The notes under the pieces were generated by a model, which worked only from the letters and a program-made list of their open reading frames with translations, was not told where the DNA came from and did not search any database. 64,000 bases of DNA, from contig JAFMSR010000010.1 in the NCBI GenBank assembly GCA_022818135.1, positions 16,680,222 through 16,744,221 on the forward strand. The letters run 5' to 3'. This stretch comes from Saxidomus purpurata (Eukaryota; Mollusca; Bivalvia; Venerida; Veneridae). This document shows positions 23,869-36,000 of this stretch, one piece after another. The position numbers and the translations under genes are program-made. Numbering within the stretch: the first letter of the stretch is position 1; the number at the start of each line of letters is the position of its first letter.

Positions 23869-24870
23869 ATGATGGAAAATACAACGCTCGGACTGGAGTC
23901 GGAAACATCACATGACCAACTTGTGGTCATTCGGACATTCACTATTACCACATCAATACTTGGAACATTTGGGAACTTGCTGACGATCGTTGCAATAGTG
24001 AAAGGAAAGTTGTATCAGAATGTGTCTTTCCTGTTCATTTTGAATCTAAGCCTCTGCAACTTAATTCATTGCGTGATATTCCATCCGTTGCTGGCGGTAC
24101 AGTCATTCAACGGAATATGGACCCACAGTAAAGGAAGTTGTATAGCCTTTGCTTACGGGCTTTTCTCCAACCTTGGTACGGAACTTTGGGGATATACATG
24201 TATTACGCTGAATCGGTATATCTGTATCGTCTGCCACCAAATGTACAGCAGTGTATACGGTGAGAAGTGGATTGTTATAGGAATATTTGCTTTTATGTGG
24301 TTGTTTTACCCGGTAGTGTTTCTTTTTCCACTTACTGAAGCCTGGGGACACTTTGTGTATGCACCACAAAAACTGATCTGTTATCCATTCGCTGACTACA
24401 ACTGCAATGGATTTTGTTTATTTATCTATGTGATAGCTCTTGTAAGCACAGCGCCCGTCTTTCTCTACTGTTACGGAGCTATCATTCACAAATATATCAA
24501 AACACAGCGTAAAGTTGGATTAAGTCGAGAAAAATCATCGACGAAAACTGGAAAAAATGATGTGACTATCGTAAAAACCGACAGTGAGAAGAAGAGAGCG
24601 TTGTCGGAACTTAGAATGGCTTTTACAATATTGGCTGTAGTGACAGTATTTGCGTGCTGTAGAATGCCGTTTATGATTCTATATTTATACGACCCATCGA
24701 TGTCAAAGGTCAACCCCCTTGTTCATACGGTTCTAATATATTTTGGATCATGCTCAAACTGGATAAATCCAATTATTTACTCGTTCAGTAATAAAACAAT
24801 TTTCAGATCGTTGAAGAAAATATTTAACTCGTGGAGGACCACGTTAGTTGTTAATATTGAAATGAAATAA
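23869..24870 (+). CDS. Rhodopsin-class GPCR, Moody/Tre1/melatonin-receptor-like
   Basis: A 333-residue seven-helix receptor in one coding exon; it should sit in the plasma membrane and signal through G proteins. Visible: an N-glycosylation site at N4, TM1 with GN (N36), TM2 about 52-75, Cys91 at the top of TM3 for the disulfide to ECL2 (C171 or C179), NRY (115-117) in place of DRY, and NPIIY (300-304) in TM7. The long basic third loop runs about 211-248. NRY with NPxxY is typical of Moody, Tre1 and related orphan receptors and, for NRY, of melatonin receptors. Oddities: the usual TM2 Asp (2.50) appears as N64, and the TM6 CWxP toggle reads CRMP, so Trp is replaced by Arg265. The ligand cannot be told. 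The start is the first ATG after a likely 5' UTR acceptor at 23825. Length fits a complete class A receptor with a short tail. Confidence 0.88.
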   Translation: MMENTTLGLESETSHDQLVVIRTFTITTSILGTFGNLLTIVAIVKGKLYQNVSFLFILNLSLCNLIHCVIFHPLLAVQSFNGIWTHSKGSCIAFAYGLFSNLGTELWGYTCITLNRYICIVCHQMYSSVYGEKWIVIGIFAFMWLFYPVVFLFPLTEAWGHFVYAPQKLICYPFADYNCNGFCLFIYVIALVSTAPVFLYCYGAIIHKYIKTQRKVGLSREKSSTKTGKNDVTIVKTDSEKKRALSELRMAFTILAVVTVFACCRMPFMILYLYDPSMSKVNPLVHTVLIYFGSCSNWINPIIYSFSNKTIFRSLKKIFNSWRTTLVVNIEMK

Positions 24871-26854
24871 AAAAAACTGCTAATGTCATTTACTTGGAAA
24901 TACAATGATAAAAATACATGTGTACATTTTATATGATGTGCTGATTACTATGTGATGTCCTTCAAAAAATTATCATCAACAAAACAATTTTCGCTTTAAT
25001 AAGTCAGGGTTTACCAGCTGGTAACAGGCTATGGGGCAACGAAATGGGTAATGCACTTTTTACCAGGAAGAAAATCCAGGCAAGCTAAGTTTTTTAAAGG
25101 GTTTCCCTTTTTGTTTCCTCATACCTTATTATCTGCCAATAAAGTCTGAGTTTAATAGCTAGGACTATGTTTCAGCCAATGACAAAATCTGTGACCCAAT
25201 ACAGCAATTGGAGAACTGTAAAATGGGCTGGATACCAGGAATTAAGAGAACCATCAACTTTGAACGTAATGGACTGTACAAATTGTCACACAATAGCATA
25301 AACAAAGATAATGAACAACAAATTAATTACACAAACATTTGTACTGGAAAGGCTTATTTCGCTTACAGTGACACAATTTAGTGGAATATTAGACAGGTAC
25401 AAAAGTAGTACCAGATCTTCAACTCAAACTTGTAAAACTTATCTGCTGTAGTTAAACACTCTACATTTCATATGCAGTGACGTTTTTATGTAATTGTTTG
25501 TCACCTAGGAAAATTTCGTTTCAAAACAACTGAAAACTGCACTTTAAAAGTTATTTTGGAAGGTTTTTCATACATAATTTATGGATATTAACACTGTGAA
25601 CCCCCACATTTATACAGCTGTCAGAACATCCGTCCCAGAATTGCAATAAAATAGCAGTTTCATAATTCCCAACAATAATTATTCAACAGCATGTTCACAA
25701 TGTTAGGCCATTTACAAAATAAGTTGGTTCCGTGTCATTTCTATTTCAAGTTTTAAAAATATGCATCTTATGCCTTTTGTAGTGGAGATAAAATCAATTT
25801 AAAAACAATACTTTTTTTCATAGATTTTTCCACGAAAAACTACAGTAAATAACATATTATTTCTTGCATTTATTTTTAATATCATTTTTCTTCACAAAAC
25901 ATTTCATGTCAAAAATTTCAAGAATTGACCCGTCTTTTTTTCAATAACTACACCAGCACCATTTGCTTCATTTGTATTCATTCTTGATTTATATTGTAAC
26001 AATTCAATTTCATCACTACAAATGTATTTACATTCAGGTCCATTTTCACATCAAGATACCAGCAGAAACAATTTCAGCAATTGTTTTTTTTCCCCACCAG
26101 ACAACTATTAAAATGAAAGGCCATTACTACTGTCGTGAAAGTGTAATACAATAGAATGCTCAACTTGTCAATGACTTTTCCGCTCTTTAGTGAATGAGCT
26201 TGGCTGATACCAGATATGTCACATGACATTAAAATCACTGAAATCAGAAACATTTAATGTCACGATCAGAACTTGAGCTCCATAGTACCATGAAATGTCT
26301 CTTTCTCGACTCTGCTGTCTTTATGCGCTACGGATAATGAGATTGTAGTAATATCAAAGAGCATGCAAAGGGTTGCTGACCAATTCATGTCTTATACTGT
26401 AAATCACTTTGAATTTGTGACACAAAAATTTCACGAGTAATGATCTCCAGGTTATTTCATGAGAACACGAATTGGTTAACAAGTGGTACTACTGATTGAC
26501 ACTGTGATAACAATATTGAACTTTGAATTTGTGAAATGATGAATTTACAAAGGAATGCTCTTTAAAAAAAAAAAAAAATAAATAAATAAATTCTTGCGAA
26601 TATTTCATGATTTACAGTTTGTTATACCGTGACTGAATCCTATTAATTCTGACATTCATCCTGAAGGATCTTGCTTCTTCATCATCTATTCTGCTTCCAC
26701 AGCGACAAATTATTATATAACTTAAAATTCTAAACCACTTTGTAACCTATAACTTTGTTGAATACATATCCTTTCCAGATCTGGCTGCCTTAAAAAGAAC
26801 AACTACTGTCCATCTTAAAAATTTAAATACATCCTAAGATAAAAACATCCAATC
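24871..26854. other. Interval between convergent genes
   Basis: Between the GPCR stop and the RAD51AP1 stop on the other strand. Presumably holds both 3' UTRs. An AATAAA overlaps the GPCR stop (24866-24871). On the minus strand the nearest AATAAA downstream of RAD51AP1 is at 25869-25874, nearly 1 kb away. An A-rich AAATAAATAAAT run lies at 26565-26592. No other gene is seen. Confidence 0.45.
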
Positions 26855-27087
26855 TCAATTATGTGTCTTCAAATTTGGGTGTAACGGTTTTAATTTCATA
26901 TTTCTAGAAAGTCCCAATCGAAGTCCTGAACTTGGTGATTTAATGTTCACACCACCTAACGGGGATTTTCCTACCCCTGCACTCAACGATGGCTTGGATT
27001 TTGTATTAGGTCCAATCGGTGATTTGCCGATTACATTATTTGTCTTTGAATTTAACACTGTGGGAGATTTTCCTTCACTTGCTTGAC
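26855..27087 (-). CDS. RAD51AP1 exon 9 (RAD51-binding C-terminus)
   Basis: Residues 355-431. Three GKSP-type repeats precede SSGLRLGLSR and KLKPLHP. The LGLSR...KPLHP end is the conserved RAD51-interaction element of RAD51AP1. Stop TGA at 26857-26855. Confidence 0.92.
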
Positions 27088-30000
27088 CTGAAATATAGAA
27101 AATAGAATCAGCGTCTTGGAATACTTCTTAGTCAAGTTTTCAAATTGCAAGAACTTGAAATCTACAACTGATTAAATATTCACGGAATGACGCTTTGTCA
27201 CAGGGTAATAGTTACAGCTATGTCACAGGAACAATTTACCATTAGAGGGTTGACTGCAAAACTGTGGTAACTTCTATGAAATAAAGAAGGACTTACAACA
27301 GTTTCACGATCAACCCTCAAGTTGACAATAAGAGATTAGGCCTCTGTTTAACTCCATGATATAAAACTAGAGCTATCACTGTTGTTATTAAATACCCCAA
27401 AGGGCGCTTTGTCACAGATAAAGAGTTTGCTCCCTAAACTACATATGATACATGAAATTTATGCAATACAAATATCCGAATCCAAAAGGCATTACTCTGC
27501 AACATCTTAGTGGATGCACACAAAAACTGTGTCTTGTATATCTACTATATTTGATGGTGATTATATATATGTCCAATCCCTTTAAAACTGAAGAAGGCGT
27601 TTGCTCCATAATCTACCTGTGGCAAAGGAAATCTTAACTACAGAAATGTCTGAGTTAGAAGGGGCATAACTCTGCAACATCTTAATGGATAAACACTAAA
27701 ACTGTGTTTTGCAAATCTACTATTCATGCTATAAATGTGTACCAATATTCATTGCAATCCTTTCAAAACTGAAGGAGTTTGCTCCACAAACTATCTATAC
27801 TAGATGAAATTTAAACAGTAGAAACATCTACCTATATGCAAGTCCAAATGGGCATAACTCTGCAAGACCTTGATGGATACATACACAAATTGTGACTTGC
27901 ACATCTACTACTCATGGTGATTATGTGTACCACTAATCATTGCAATCCGTTGAAAAATGAAGGATGAGTTCGCTACAAACTACCTATGTTATAAGAGTGG
28001 AACAAATGACCACATAAAAGTTGACCAACTGACAAGATGATTCAAGATTACCCCCAAAAACTTTGTTTTGCTGGGGCATAATAAGTTACGACTGAACAAA
28101 GACTTTACCTGGAGGTTTCCAGTTAGGAGGTTTGTGAGCTGTAAGTCCTGACCCTGGTGTTCTACTTGACGGACTGCTAGCTGCTAGTGGTTTGTGAGTA
28201 ATACCAGTTTTACCAGCTGCTGGCGGTTTTGTTGTTTTTACTGATTTTCCTGTTGATAACTTCACTGAGACTGAAATGAGATATACAATGAACTACTACC
28301 TTAACATAGAATGTCAAAAAGTGTTAATTTTTCTCTCACGAGCCCAAGCAAGAGTAGTCACTGGGCAAAGACACTGATGCCACACCTACCTCGATCCATC
28401 CAGCTGTAAATAGGTAGCAGTGTTGAAAAACTCCCTGCCTCACGCAAAATTGCAACAGTTAAGCAACTGCTGTTTACTAACAACTTCACCTCTTAATATT
28501 ATAACACACATTGCATACACTCAAAATATGTAATTCTTGTTTGACAAGACGCACAGTCTTTGTTTCAGACTGCAATGATGCACATGAATTAAACGTCATA
28601 GGGTGAGAACAATGTGCAGCCTGACTGAGAGTTAAAAGTTAGTGTACACGGCTAATGTTCTACCAACTGAGTTACCCAGACCCGCCCCCAAACCACCCCA
28701 TTAGATCCTTATGTTCTATACTGTAAGTAAGAGGGCCAAGATGGCCCTATATCGCTCACCTGACCACCATTGGCTATAATACAAGGGGTCATGATTTTAA
28801 AACAATTCGTAGAGGTCCACTACACAATGCTAAGTAACATTCCAAATATCTAAGCTCTGCCTGCCTGTCTGGTTTCTCTAAGTTTTCCCTATATAAGCCT
28901 ATGTGAAATTAAGTGACCTCCCCCCTCCTAGGAAGGTTTAATTTTGACCCAAGGGTCATGATTTGAACAAACTTGGTAGAGGTCCACTAGGCATTTCTAC
29001 ATGCCAAACATCTAATCTCTAGGCCTTGCAGTTTCAGAGAACAAGATTTTTAAAGATTTTCCTATATAAGCCTATGTAAAATCAAGTGACCCCCCAGGCG
29101 GGGTCAATTTTGACCCGGGGGTCATAATTTGAACAATCTTGGTAGAGGTCCACTAGATAATGCTACATGCCAAATATCTAAGCTCTAAGCCTTGTGGTTT
29201 CAGAGAAGATTTTTAAAGTTTTTCCTATTTGTTGCCATAGCAACCAGAGTTCTGCATGGAATGGAATTCTTTGAACAACTTTGATAGAGCTTCATGCAAG
29301 GAACATCCCTGCAAAGTTTCATCAACATTGGCCCAGTGGTTTCAGAGGAGATGTCGTTTGAAGGAAATGGTGGACGGACGGAATGCGATCCTAATAGCTC
29401 ACTCTGGCACTTTGTGCCAGGTGAGCTAAAAATAAAAACCGAAAGTTGAGAACACAATACACTGATTTTGCTTTCCTACCTCTTTTATTCAATACAATTT
29501 CAATCAAGTACCTAGCTGGTCTAAAATAAACATGAAATAGTACCGTCTGCTGATAAACTTTTTTCGAATCATGATACGAGCCTTAATGTACTGTATATCT
29601 CAATGTGGTATCTAAATATAAGTGGGCAGTACCAACATACATGTACATGTATGGTTTCAGAAACACTAACATAAAACATTAAAGGGGATTATATCACAAG
29701 TTTTTGATACTAACAACTTATATATTTAATTCAGCTTGCAAAAAAGTTTAAAATGTCTGCTCAGGACCTTTATCCTTCTAACAGGAAATGCATTCTACCT
29801 TTGCAACCAGTGCAGATCATGATCAGCCTGCACATCCCTCCAGTCTGTTAATGAGCTATTCATTTAGCAAATTTTTCTGTGACCACCCCTTTGAACACTT
29901 AATGGTACCATCTAAACTGAAAGATGGACCAGATCCTGTCTCATGTGTTCTGTTCACCAAAAAGGTTGCATTGACCTGCTTTTTATTTTTGGCCACTAGT

Positions 30001-33000
30001 CCCAAATCCCTGTCCTCAAAATTCAGAAAACTATCACACTTCACTTCAGTTATTTTTCTATTACATCTGACACAAAGCAATGGAAATGACCCATACTGAG
30101 ACGAAGACCATAGAAAATAATTCCTCTGGCCTAGTACTTGCTAACTATTGCTGTCATACGACTCGCATACACTTAGTGTACTTTGTCACACAGCAAAGCA
30201 AAAATATCCATTAGAAACCTATTATGCACTAATTAATTAAAACATTCCACCAGATTTTATCAAGCAAAAATCAATATACATTGAACAGTTGTGCAATCTA
30301 TAAATCACATCAGCTGTAGTTATTTATAATGGACACTTTCAATTACTAATTGAAGTGAGCAAACATAATTCATCTATTTATTGGTTTAAGTAAGGACACT
30401 GCCATATAGTCTTCAATCAACAAGGTCTCTTATGTAATGAACAATTCCAATAAAAGTAGCAAAATTAAAATCATACTGACTGATTGAAGTGAGCAAACAT
30501 AGTTCATCAATGTTTGGGTTTAAGTAAGGACACTGCCATATAGTCTTCAATCAACAAGGTCTCTTATGTAATGAACAATTCCCATAAAAGTAGCAAAATT
30601 AATTTCATACAGGCCAAGTCTCATGACGTTCCAGTAAACCTTTGATTTTTATGATGTCAATTTAGCAAAATCAGTCAAATCTCTTTGATAATACTGTTAA
30701 AATACCACAATTTCTGTTGGTATTTTTTCTGCAAAAATTTTGTTCTTTGTTACACAACTATGTCCAGACTTTTTACAATTTCCCCCCCATATTTTTGAAG
30801 ACAAAATGATCATTCCTGGGAAGAACAAGTTCTAGATCCCTATCCTCTGTAAGGAACTGCCAGCTTTCTCACATAAAGAGACATGTTTAGTAGCAGAGCT
30901 CGAACCCTCTATGTGAGGTTACAGTGACTTCAAGTCAGCGACTCTTAACCACTCAACCACGGAGTTGAAAAAATCAATTTACAAAATGCAATGAATGTAA
31001 GCACAGAAATATTTTTGATATGTTGATCGAGGTTTTAATGTGAGTGAAACGGGAGCCTTGATACAGGAGGCAACACAATAACAACAACAAACAAACAAAC
31101 AATACAGAACTTCTAAATGGCATGCTTTACATATGTGTTATAATTAATTTAGCACAGCCATTATAACGACAAAATACGAGATGATAAATTCTTCTGGGTA
31201 TTGTAGAGTAGACACGCTGTACGGACTAATGTAATTATGAATATTTCACTGAAATCAAAGTCGATTAAACAAGAGAGCCATGATAGCCCTGTATCGCTTC
31301 CCTGTGTTCCACTGCAGTTCCAAGGCACTTTCATGTCTCTATGCTGAAAAGTATGACTTAATTCAACCTTGACTCTACTGGTCATGCTAATGACTGCTCT
31401 TGTTTCCAGTGCAGCCCCATGATTACCTTGTAAAGCCATGCAGTTTGATCATGATCTGCACTGTTAACTATTCAGTCAGTCAATCTGATTAAAATCATCT
31501 CCTCAAAAACGCTACGCTATGCGGAAGATCGTGAACTTTAGTCAGATTGGTATATCCATGCAGTCTGATCATGATCTGCAATGTTAACTATTCAGTCAAT
31601 TTTCAGTGGCCACCACTTTGAACAATTAATGATACTTTCCAAAATGAAAGATGTGCAAGTTAACTTTAGAAATGAATAGGTAGAGACTAAATACCTGCTG
31701 GAGTTTTTGCAACTTTAGCATTTTTTGTTGATCCTTTTGGAGCATTTGATTTAGTGGTGGTCTTTTTCGCTGATTTCTTCTTTTTTGAAGAACCAAAGTC
31801 ACTGTCGCTATCCTCTGGATTATAATCATCTTCTTCTTCATCATCATTGTTTTCATCAAAACTGTCATCATCATCATCATTATCATCTGGTGCAAAGTCA
31901 CTGTCTGTAAAAATACAAGTCACATATTCTTTAAGATAACCTGGTTTATACACATCTCAGATGACTCAAAAAAAATACAAAACAGAAGTCACAAGAAGAG
32001 CTGTCACACTTTACAGGTGTAACTGAGCCTGCTTGGTTTACAACCAGAACACGTGTAACTGAGCCTGCTTGGTTTACAACCAGAACACGTGTACCTGAGC
32101 CTGCTTGGTTTACAACCAGAACACGTGTAACTGAGCCTGCTTGGTTTACAACTAGAACACATTAAACAAGAGCTGTCAGATAGCAGCACACTGTACATGT
32201 ACATGTACCTTCAAAACATTTCTAACACAAGAGCTGTCAGTAGGACAGCGCGCTTGACTTTTTTAGTGCTTGCCTATAAAACAAAACTTTGACAGTTAAG
32301 GGCACACAAGACTTTAACTAAGAATTTCTAAGTACAAATCAAGAAACATTTTCACAGAGTTATCTTCTCTTGCTTACAGATAGATATCATGATGGTACAT
32401 AAGTACTCCCAACTTTCAAAGTAATATCTCAAATGGTTAAGTCAACAAGTGGACAAGAATGAAAATTTTAACTGAGTTTCTAAGTCAAAAAGGGCCATAA
32501 TTCAAATAAAATCCTTGACAGAATTACAGTCGACTCTCATTCCCTCGAACCCGGATGGTTCGAACACCCCCGATCGCTCGAACACCTCTTCCGGTCCCGA
32601 ACTTTAGTGTTCTTTATGTTTATTGTTCTACTGCGGATGGCTCGAACACCGATGGCTGGAACTCTCGAACTCCTTGTCGGTCCCTTCAGCACAATAATAG
32701 TGCAATTCACACCCGTTGGCTCGATCAGACAATTAGTCGCCGGCACATTTTGTGATCATGCAAACAATTCACACCTCTACAGGAGGGACGATAATTGGCA
32801 TTTAATCGGTGCACACATAAGTTTAGTACGCTTGTGAAATTAATAAGGTATAGTACAAACAAATTTAATTAGATGATTTTCGTTCACTATTTATGTTTTA
32901 AATCTACATGTCAAACAATTTGAGTAAAATATGCCTGTATGATGGCTTTAAAAATGAGCGACTGTATTCTGTTTTTACATTTCAATAAACGAACTATGGC

Positions 33001-36000
33001 TGAACAACTTGGTGAAGGACCCGGTAACGGGATAGCTAAGTCGGCGTCTGGAAAACAAGGAGTTAAACGTAAATTGGATCAGAAAACATAAGAAACAAAA
33101 TACAATGCAATAATAGAATGTGAGAAGGGACAAAAATCAAAAACAGAAATTGCTAAAATGTGTCATTATATGCTTGAATTCGTATAATAAATTAGTAATT
33201 TTGACCGGAAGTTTTGACCGCTTTTTAAAAGAAAAAAAGAACAACAATGGTTTTCGTTTTTATTTACACAGAGTGCAAGTGTACATGGGTCATATACGTT
33301 GTCTGTAGGTCGTACATGCTTACCAATTGTTCGAAGCAAAATCCAAGATGGCCGCCGATACTGATGGCTCGAACTCCCGATGGCTCGAACTTATATTCAC
33401 GGGCCCTTCGAGTTCGAGCGATCGAGAGTCGACTGTACCTTCTCCTGCCCATGTTTTGGGATCATGATGGTTTACAAGTATTCCAACTTTCAAATTAATA
33501 TCTCAAACAGTTTAGTCAAAAAGTGGACTGGTACAAAAAACTTAACCAAGATTCTAAGTTGATAAAGGGCCTTAATTTTTAAAACAAATCCCTCACAGAG
33601 TTACCTTCTCTTGCCTACAGATGAGGGTAATGATGTAAACAAGCATTCAAAGTTTCAAAGCAATATCTCAAAGGGTTAAGGCAATAAGTGGATTTTACCC
33701 ATATTCAATGTATTTTCTACGTAAAAAAGGGACATAATTCTGTCAAAAACCTTGACACAGTTATGTACTCTTGTCTGTTGATGTAGGTCATGATGGTAAA
33801 CAAGTATGGTTAGTTTCAAAGCAATACCTCCAATGGTTTTGAAATAAAGTGAGGTGGTACGAAAAACTTAACCAAGCTCAATACACTTTTTAATTCAAAA
33901 AAGGGCCATAATTCTGTCAAAAACCTTGACAGAGTTATATACTCTTGTCTGTAGATGGGGGTTATGATGGTAAACAAGTATGGTAAGTTTCAAAGCCATA
34001 CCTTCAATACTTTTGAAACAAGAGCCATGTTACACATGGTTAATCCCCCCGCCAGGAAGAGGTTACCTGAAGGTTGTACTTTCGTACATTTTACTTGGTG
34101 AGAGGAAATCCTTAAAAAGCCGTATAGTTATGGTCATGCTGAGTACAGTTTTCAAGTAAGTGGAAAAAGAATAAGGCAATGAAGAGAAGGTTTGCAAAAT
34201 TATATTAATGTTCATTATCAGTATAGGTATGATATTTTTCTATTTGACTAAAAGCAGCCAAGGTAGAGTTATTGTTCTTGCACACTGCACTTCCTACCAA
34301 TGTGCTATGTCAGTGTATTAAGTTTGAAGAAAATCCCTCAAGTACTTTTGGAGTTATGCTCCAGAATTATTTTTCCAAGTAAATCTGATAAAGGGGAATA
34401 ACTCTAAAAGTAGGCAAGGTAGAGTTATTGTTCTTACACACTGCACTTCCTACCAATGTGCTATGTCAGTGTATAAAGTTTGAAGAAAATCCATCAAGTA
34501 CTTTTGGAGTTATGCTCTGGACAAAACTTTTAAAGTAAATCTGATAAAGGGGAATAACTCTAACAGTAGGCAAGGTAGAGTTATTGTTTTTGCACACTGC
34601 ACTTCCTACCAATGTGCTATGTCAGTGTATTAAGTTTGAAGAAAATCCCTCAAGTACTTTTGGAGTTATGCTTCGGACAAGTAAATCTGATAAAGGGGAA
34701 TAACTCTAAAAGTAGGCAAGGTAGAGTTATTGTTCTTGCACACTGCACTTCCTACCAATGTGCTTTGTCAGTGTATTAAGTTTGAATAAATCCCTCATGT
34801 ACTTTTGGAGTTATGCTCTGGACAAAACTTTAAAGAAAATCTGATAAAGGGGAATAACTCTAAAAGTAGGCAAGGTAGAGTTATTGTTCTTGCACACTGC
34901 ACTTCCTACCAATGTGCTATGTCAGTGTATTAAGTTTGAAGAAAATCCCTCAAGTACTTTTGGAGTTATGCTTCAGACAAGTAAATCTGATAAAGGGGAA
35001 TAACTCTAAAAGTAGGCAAGGTAGAGTTATTGTTCTTGCACACTGCACTTCCTACCAATGTGCTATGTCAGTGTATTAAGTTTGAAGTAAATCCCTCAAG
35101 TACTTTTGGAGTTATGCTCTGGACAAAACTTCTAAAGTAAATCTGATAAAGGGGAATAACTCTAAAAGTAGGCAAGGTAGAGTTATTGTTCTTGCACACT
35201 GCACTTCCTACCAATGTGCTATGTCAGTGTATTAAGTTTGAAGAAAATCCCTTAAGTACTTTTGGAGTTATGCTCCGGACAAAGTTTTTCAAGTAAATCT
35301 GTATAAAAGGGGAATAACTCTAAAAGTAGGCAAGGTAGAGTTATTGTTCTTACACACTGCACTTCCTCCCAATGTGCTCTGTCAGTGTATGAAGTTTGAA
35401 GAAAATCGCTCCAGTACTTTTGGAGTTATGCTCCGGACAAAATTGGGACGGACGCACGGACGGACGCACGGACGAAGACCATTTCTAATATCCCCTTCGC
35501 CTTCGGCGGGGGGGATAAATAAAGTGGGGTGGTACGAAAACTTAACCAAGGTGTGAGTGTGACACCAACGCCAACGCCCGACGCCGGGGCGAGTAGGATA
35601 GCTCCCCTTTTCTTCGAAAAGTCGAGATAAAAATGACTTATATCATTAAAATTAAAATCATATATCAACTCTTTGGTCATTTCTTATATCAAATCTGATA
35701 ACCATCAACATTCTCTTGTAGTTTCAAATGAACCCAATACGTGATTTCTGAGATATGAGCATAATGTAAGCATGCATGATAAACTAAGCAAACTTTTCTT
35801 TTCTAAGTTAAAAACTTCATACAGTTTAATTAGCAGTCATTTCAATAAAGAGCTAAGTAACCTGGAAGTCTGATAGTCCTGAAGGCTACACTAATCTAAA
35901 CTTAATACTGGTTTACAGTCCTTCTTTGGGATTTAGAACAAAGGAAAAAGACAGAGATTTGGCCATTTCACTTAATGACACATAAAACTGGATACTAAAG

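Larger units (their letters stand above)
32225..35640. mobile_element. Composite tandem-unit repeat carrying two nested insertions
   Basis: Starts ACAAGAGCTGTCAGTAGGAC and ends with GCCCGACGCCGGGGCGAG, TTCTTCGAAAAGTCGAG. Between lie several units of about 180 bp with GGGCCATAATT and CAAAGCAATA. It is interrupted by the Tigger derivative (32527-33435) and by the second composite repeat (34019-35519). A relative without insertions is at 42214-42908. Probably a non-autonomous Helitron/pearl-type element, by architecture only. Confidence 0.55.

Noticed and set aside
32004..32204. CKPSRLSYTCSG repeat peptide
   Set aside because: Frame through a 36-bp intronic minisatellite.
32537..32837. Overlapping frames with SNTDGWNSRTP-type repeats
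   Set aside because: Generated by TCGAAC/GATGGCTCGAAC subterminal repeats of the Tigger derivative.
34257..35440. CRISPR-like regular repeats
   Set aside because: Units are long (about 150 bp), contiguous and without distinct spacers, in a eukaryotic intron.
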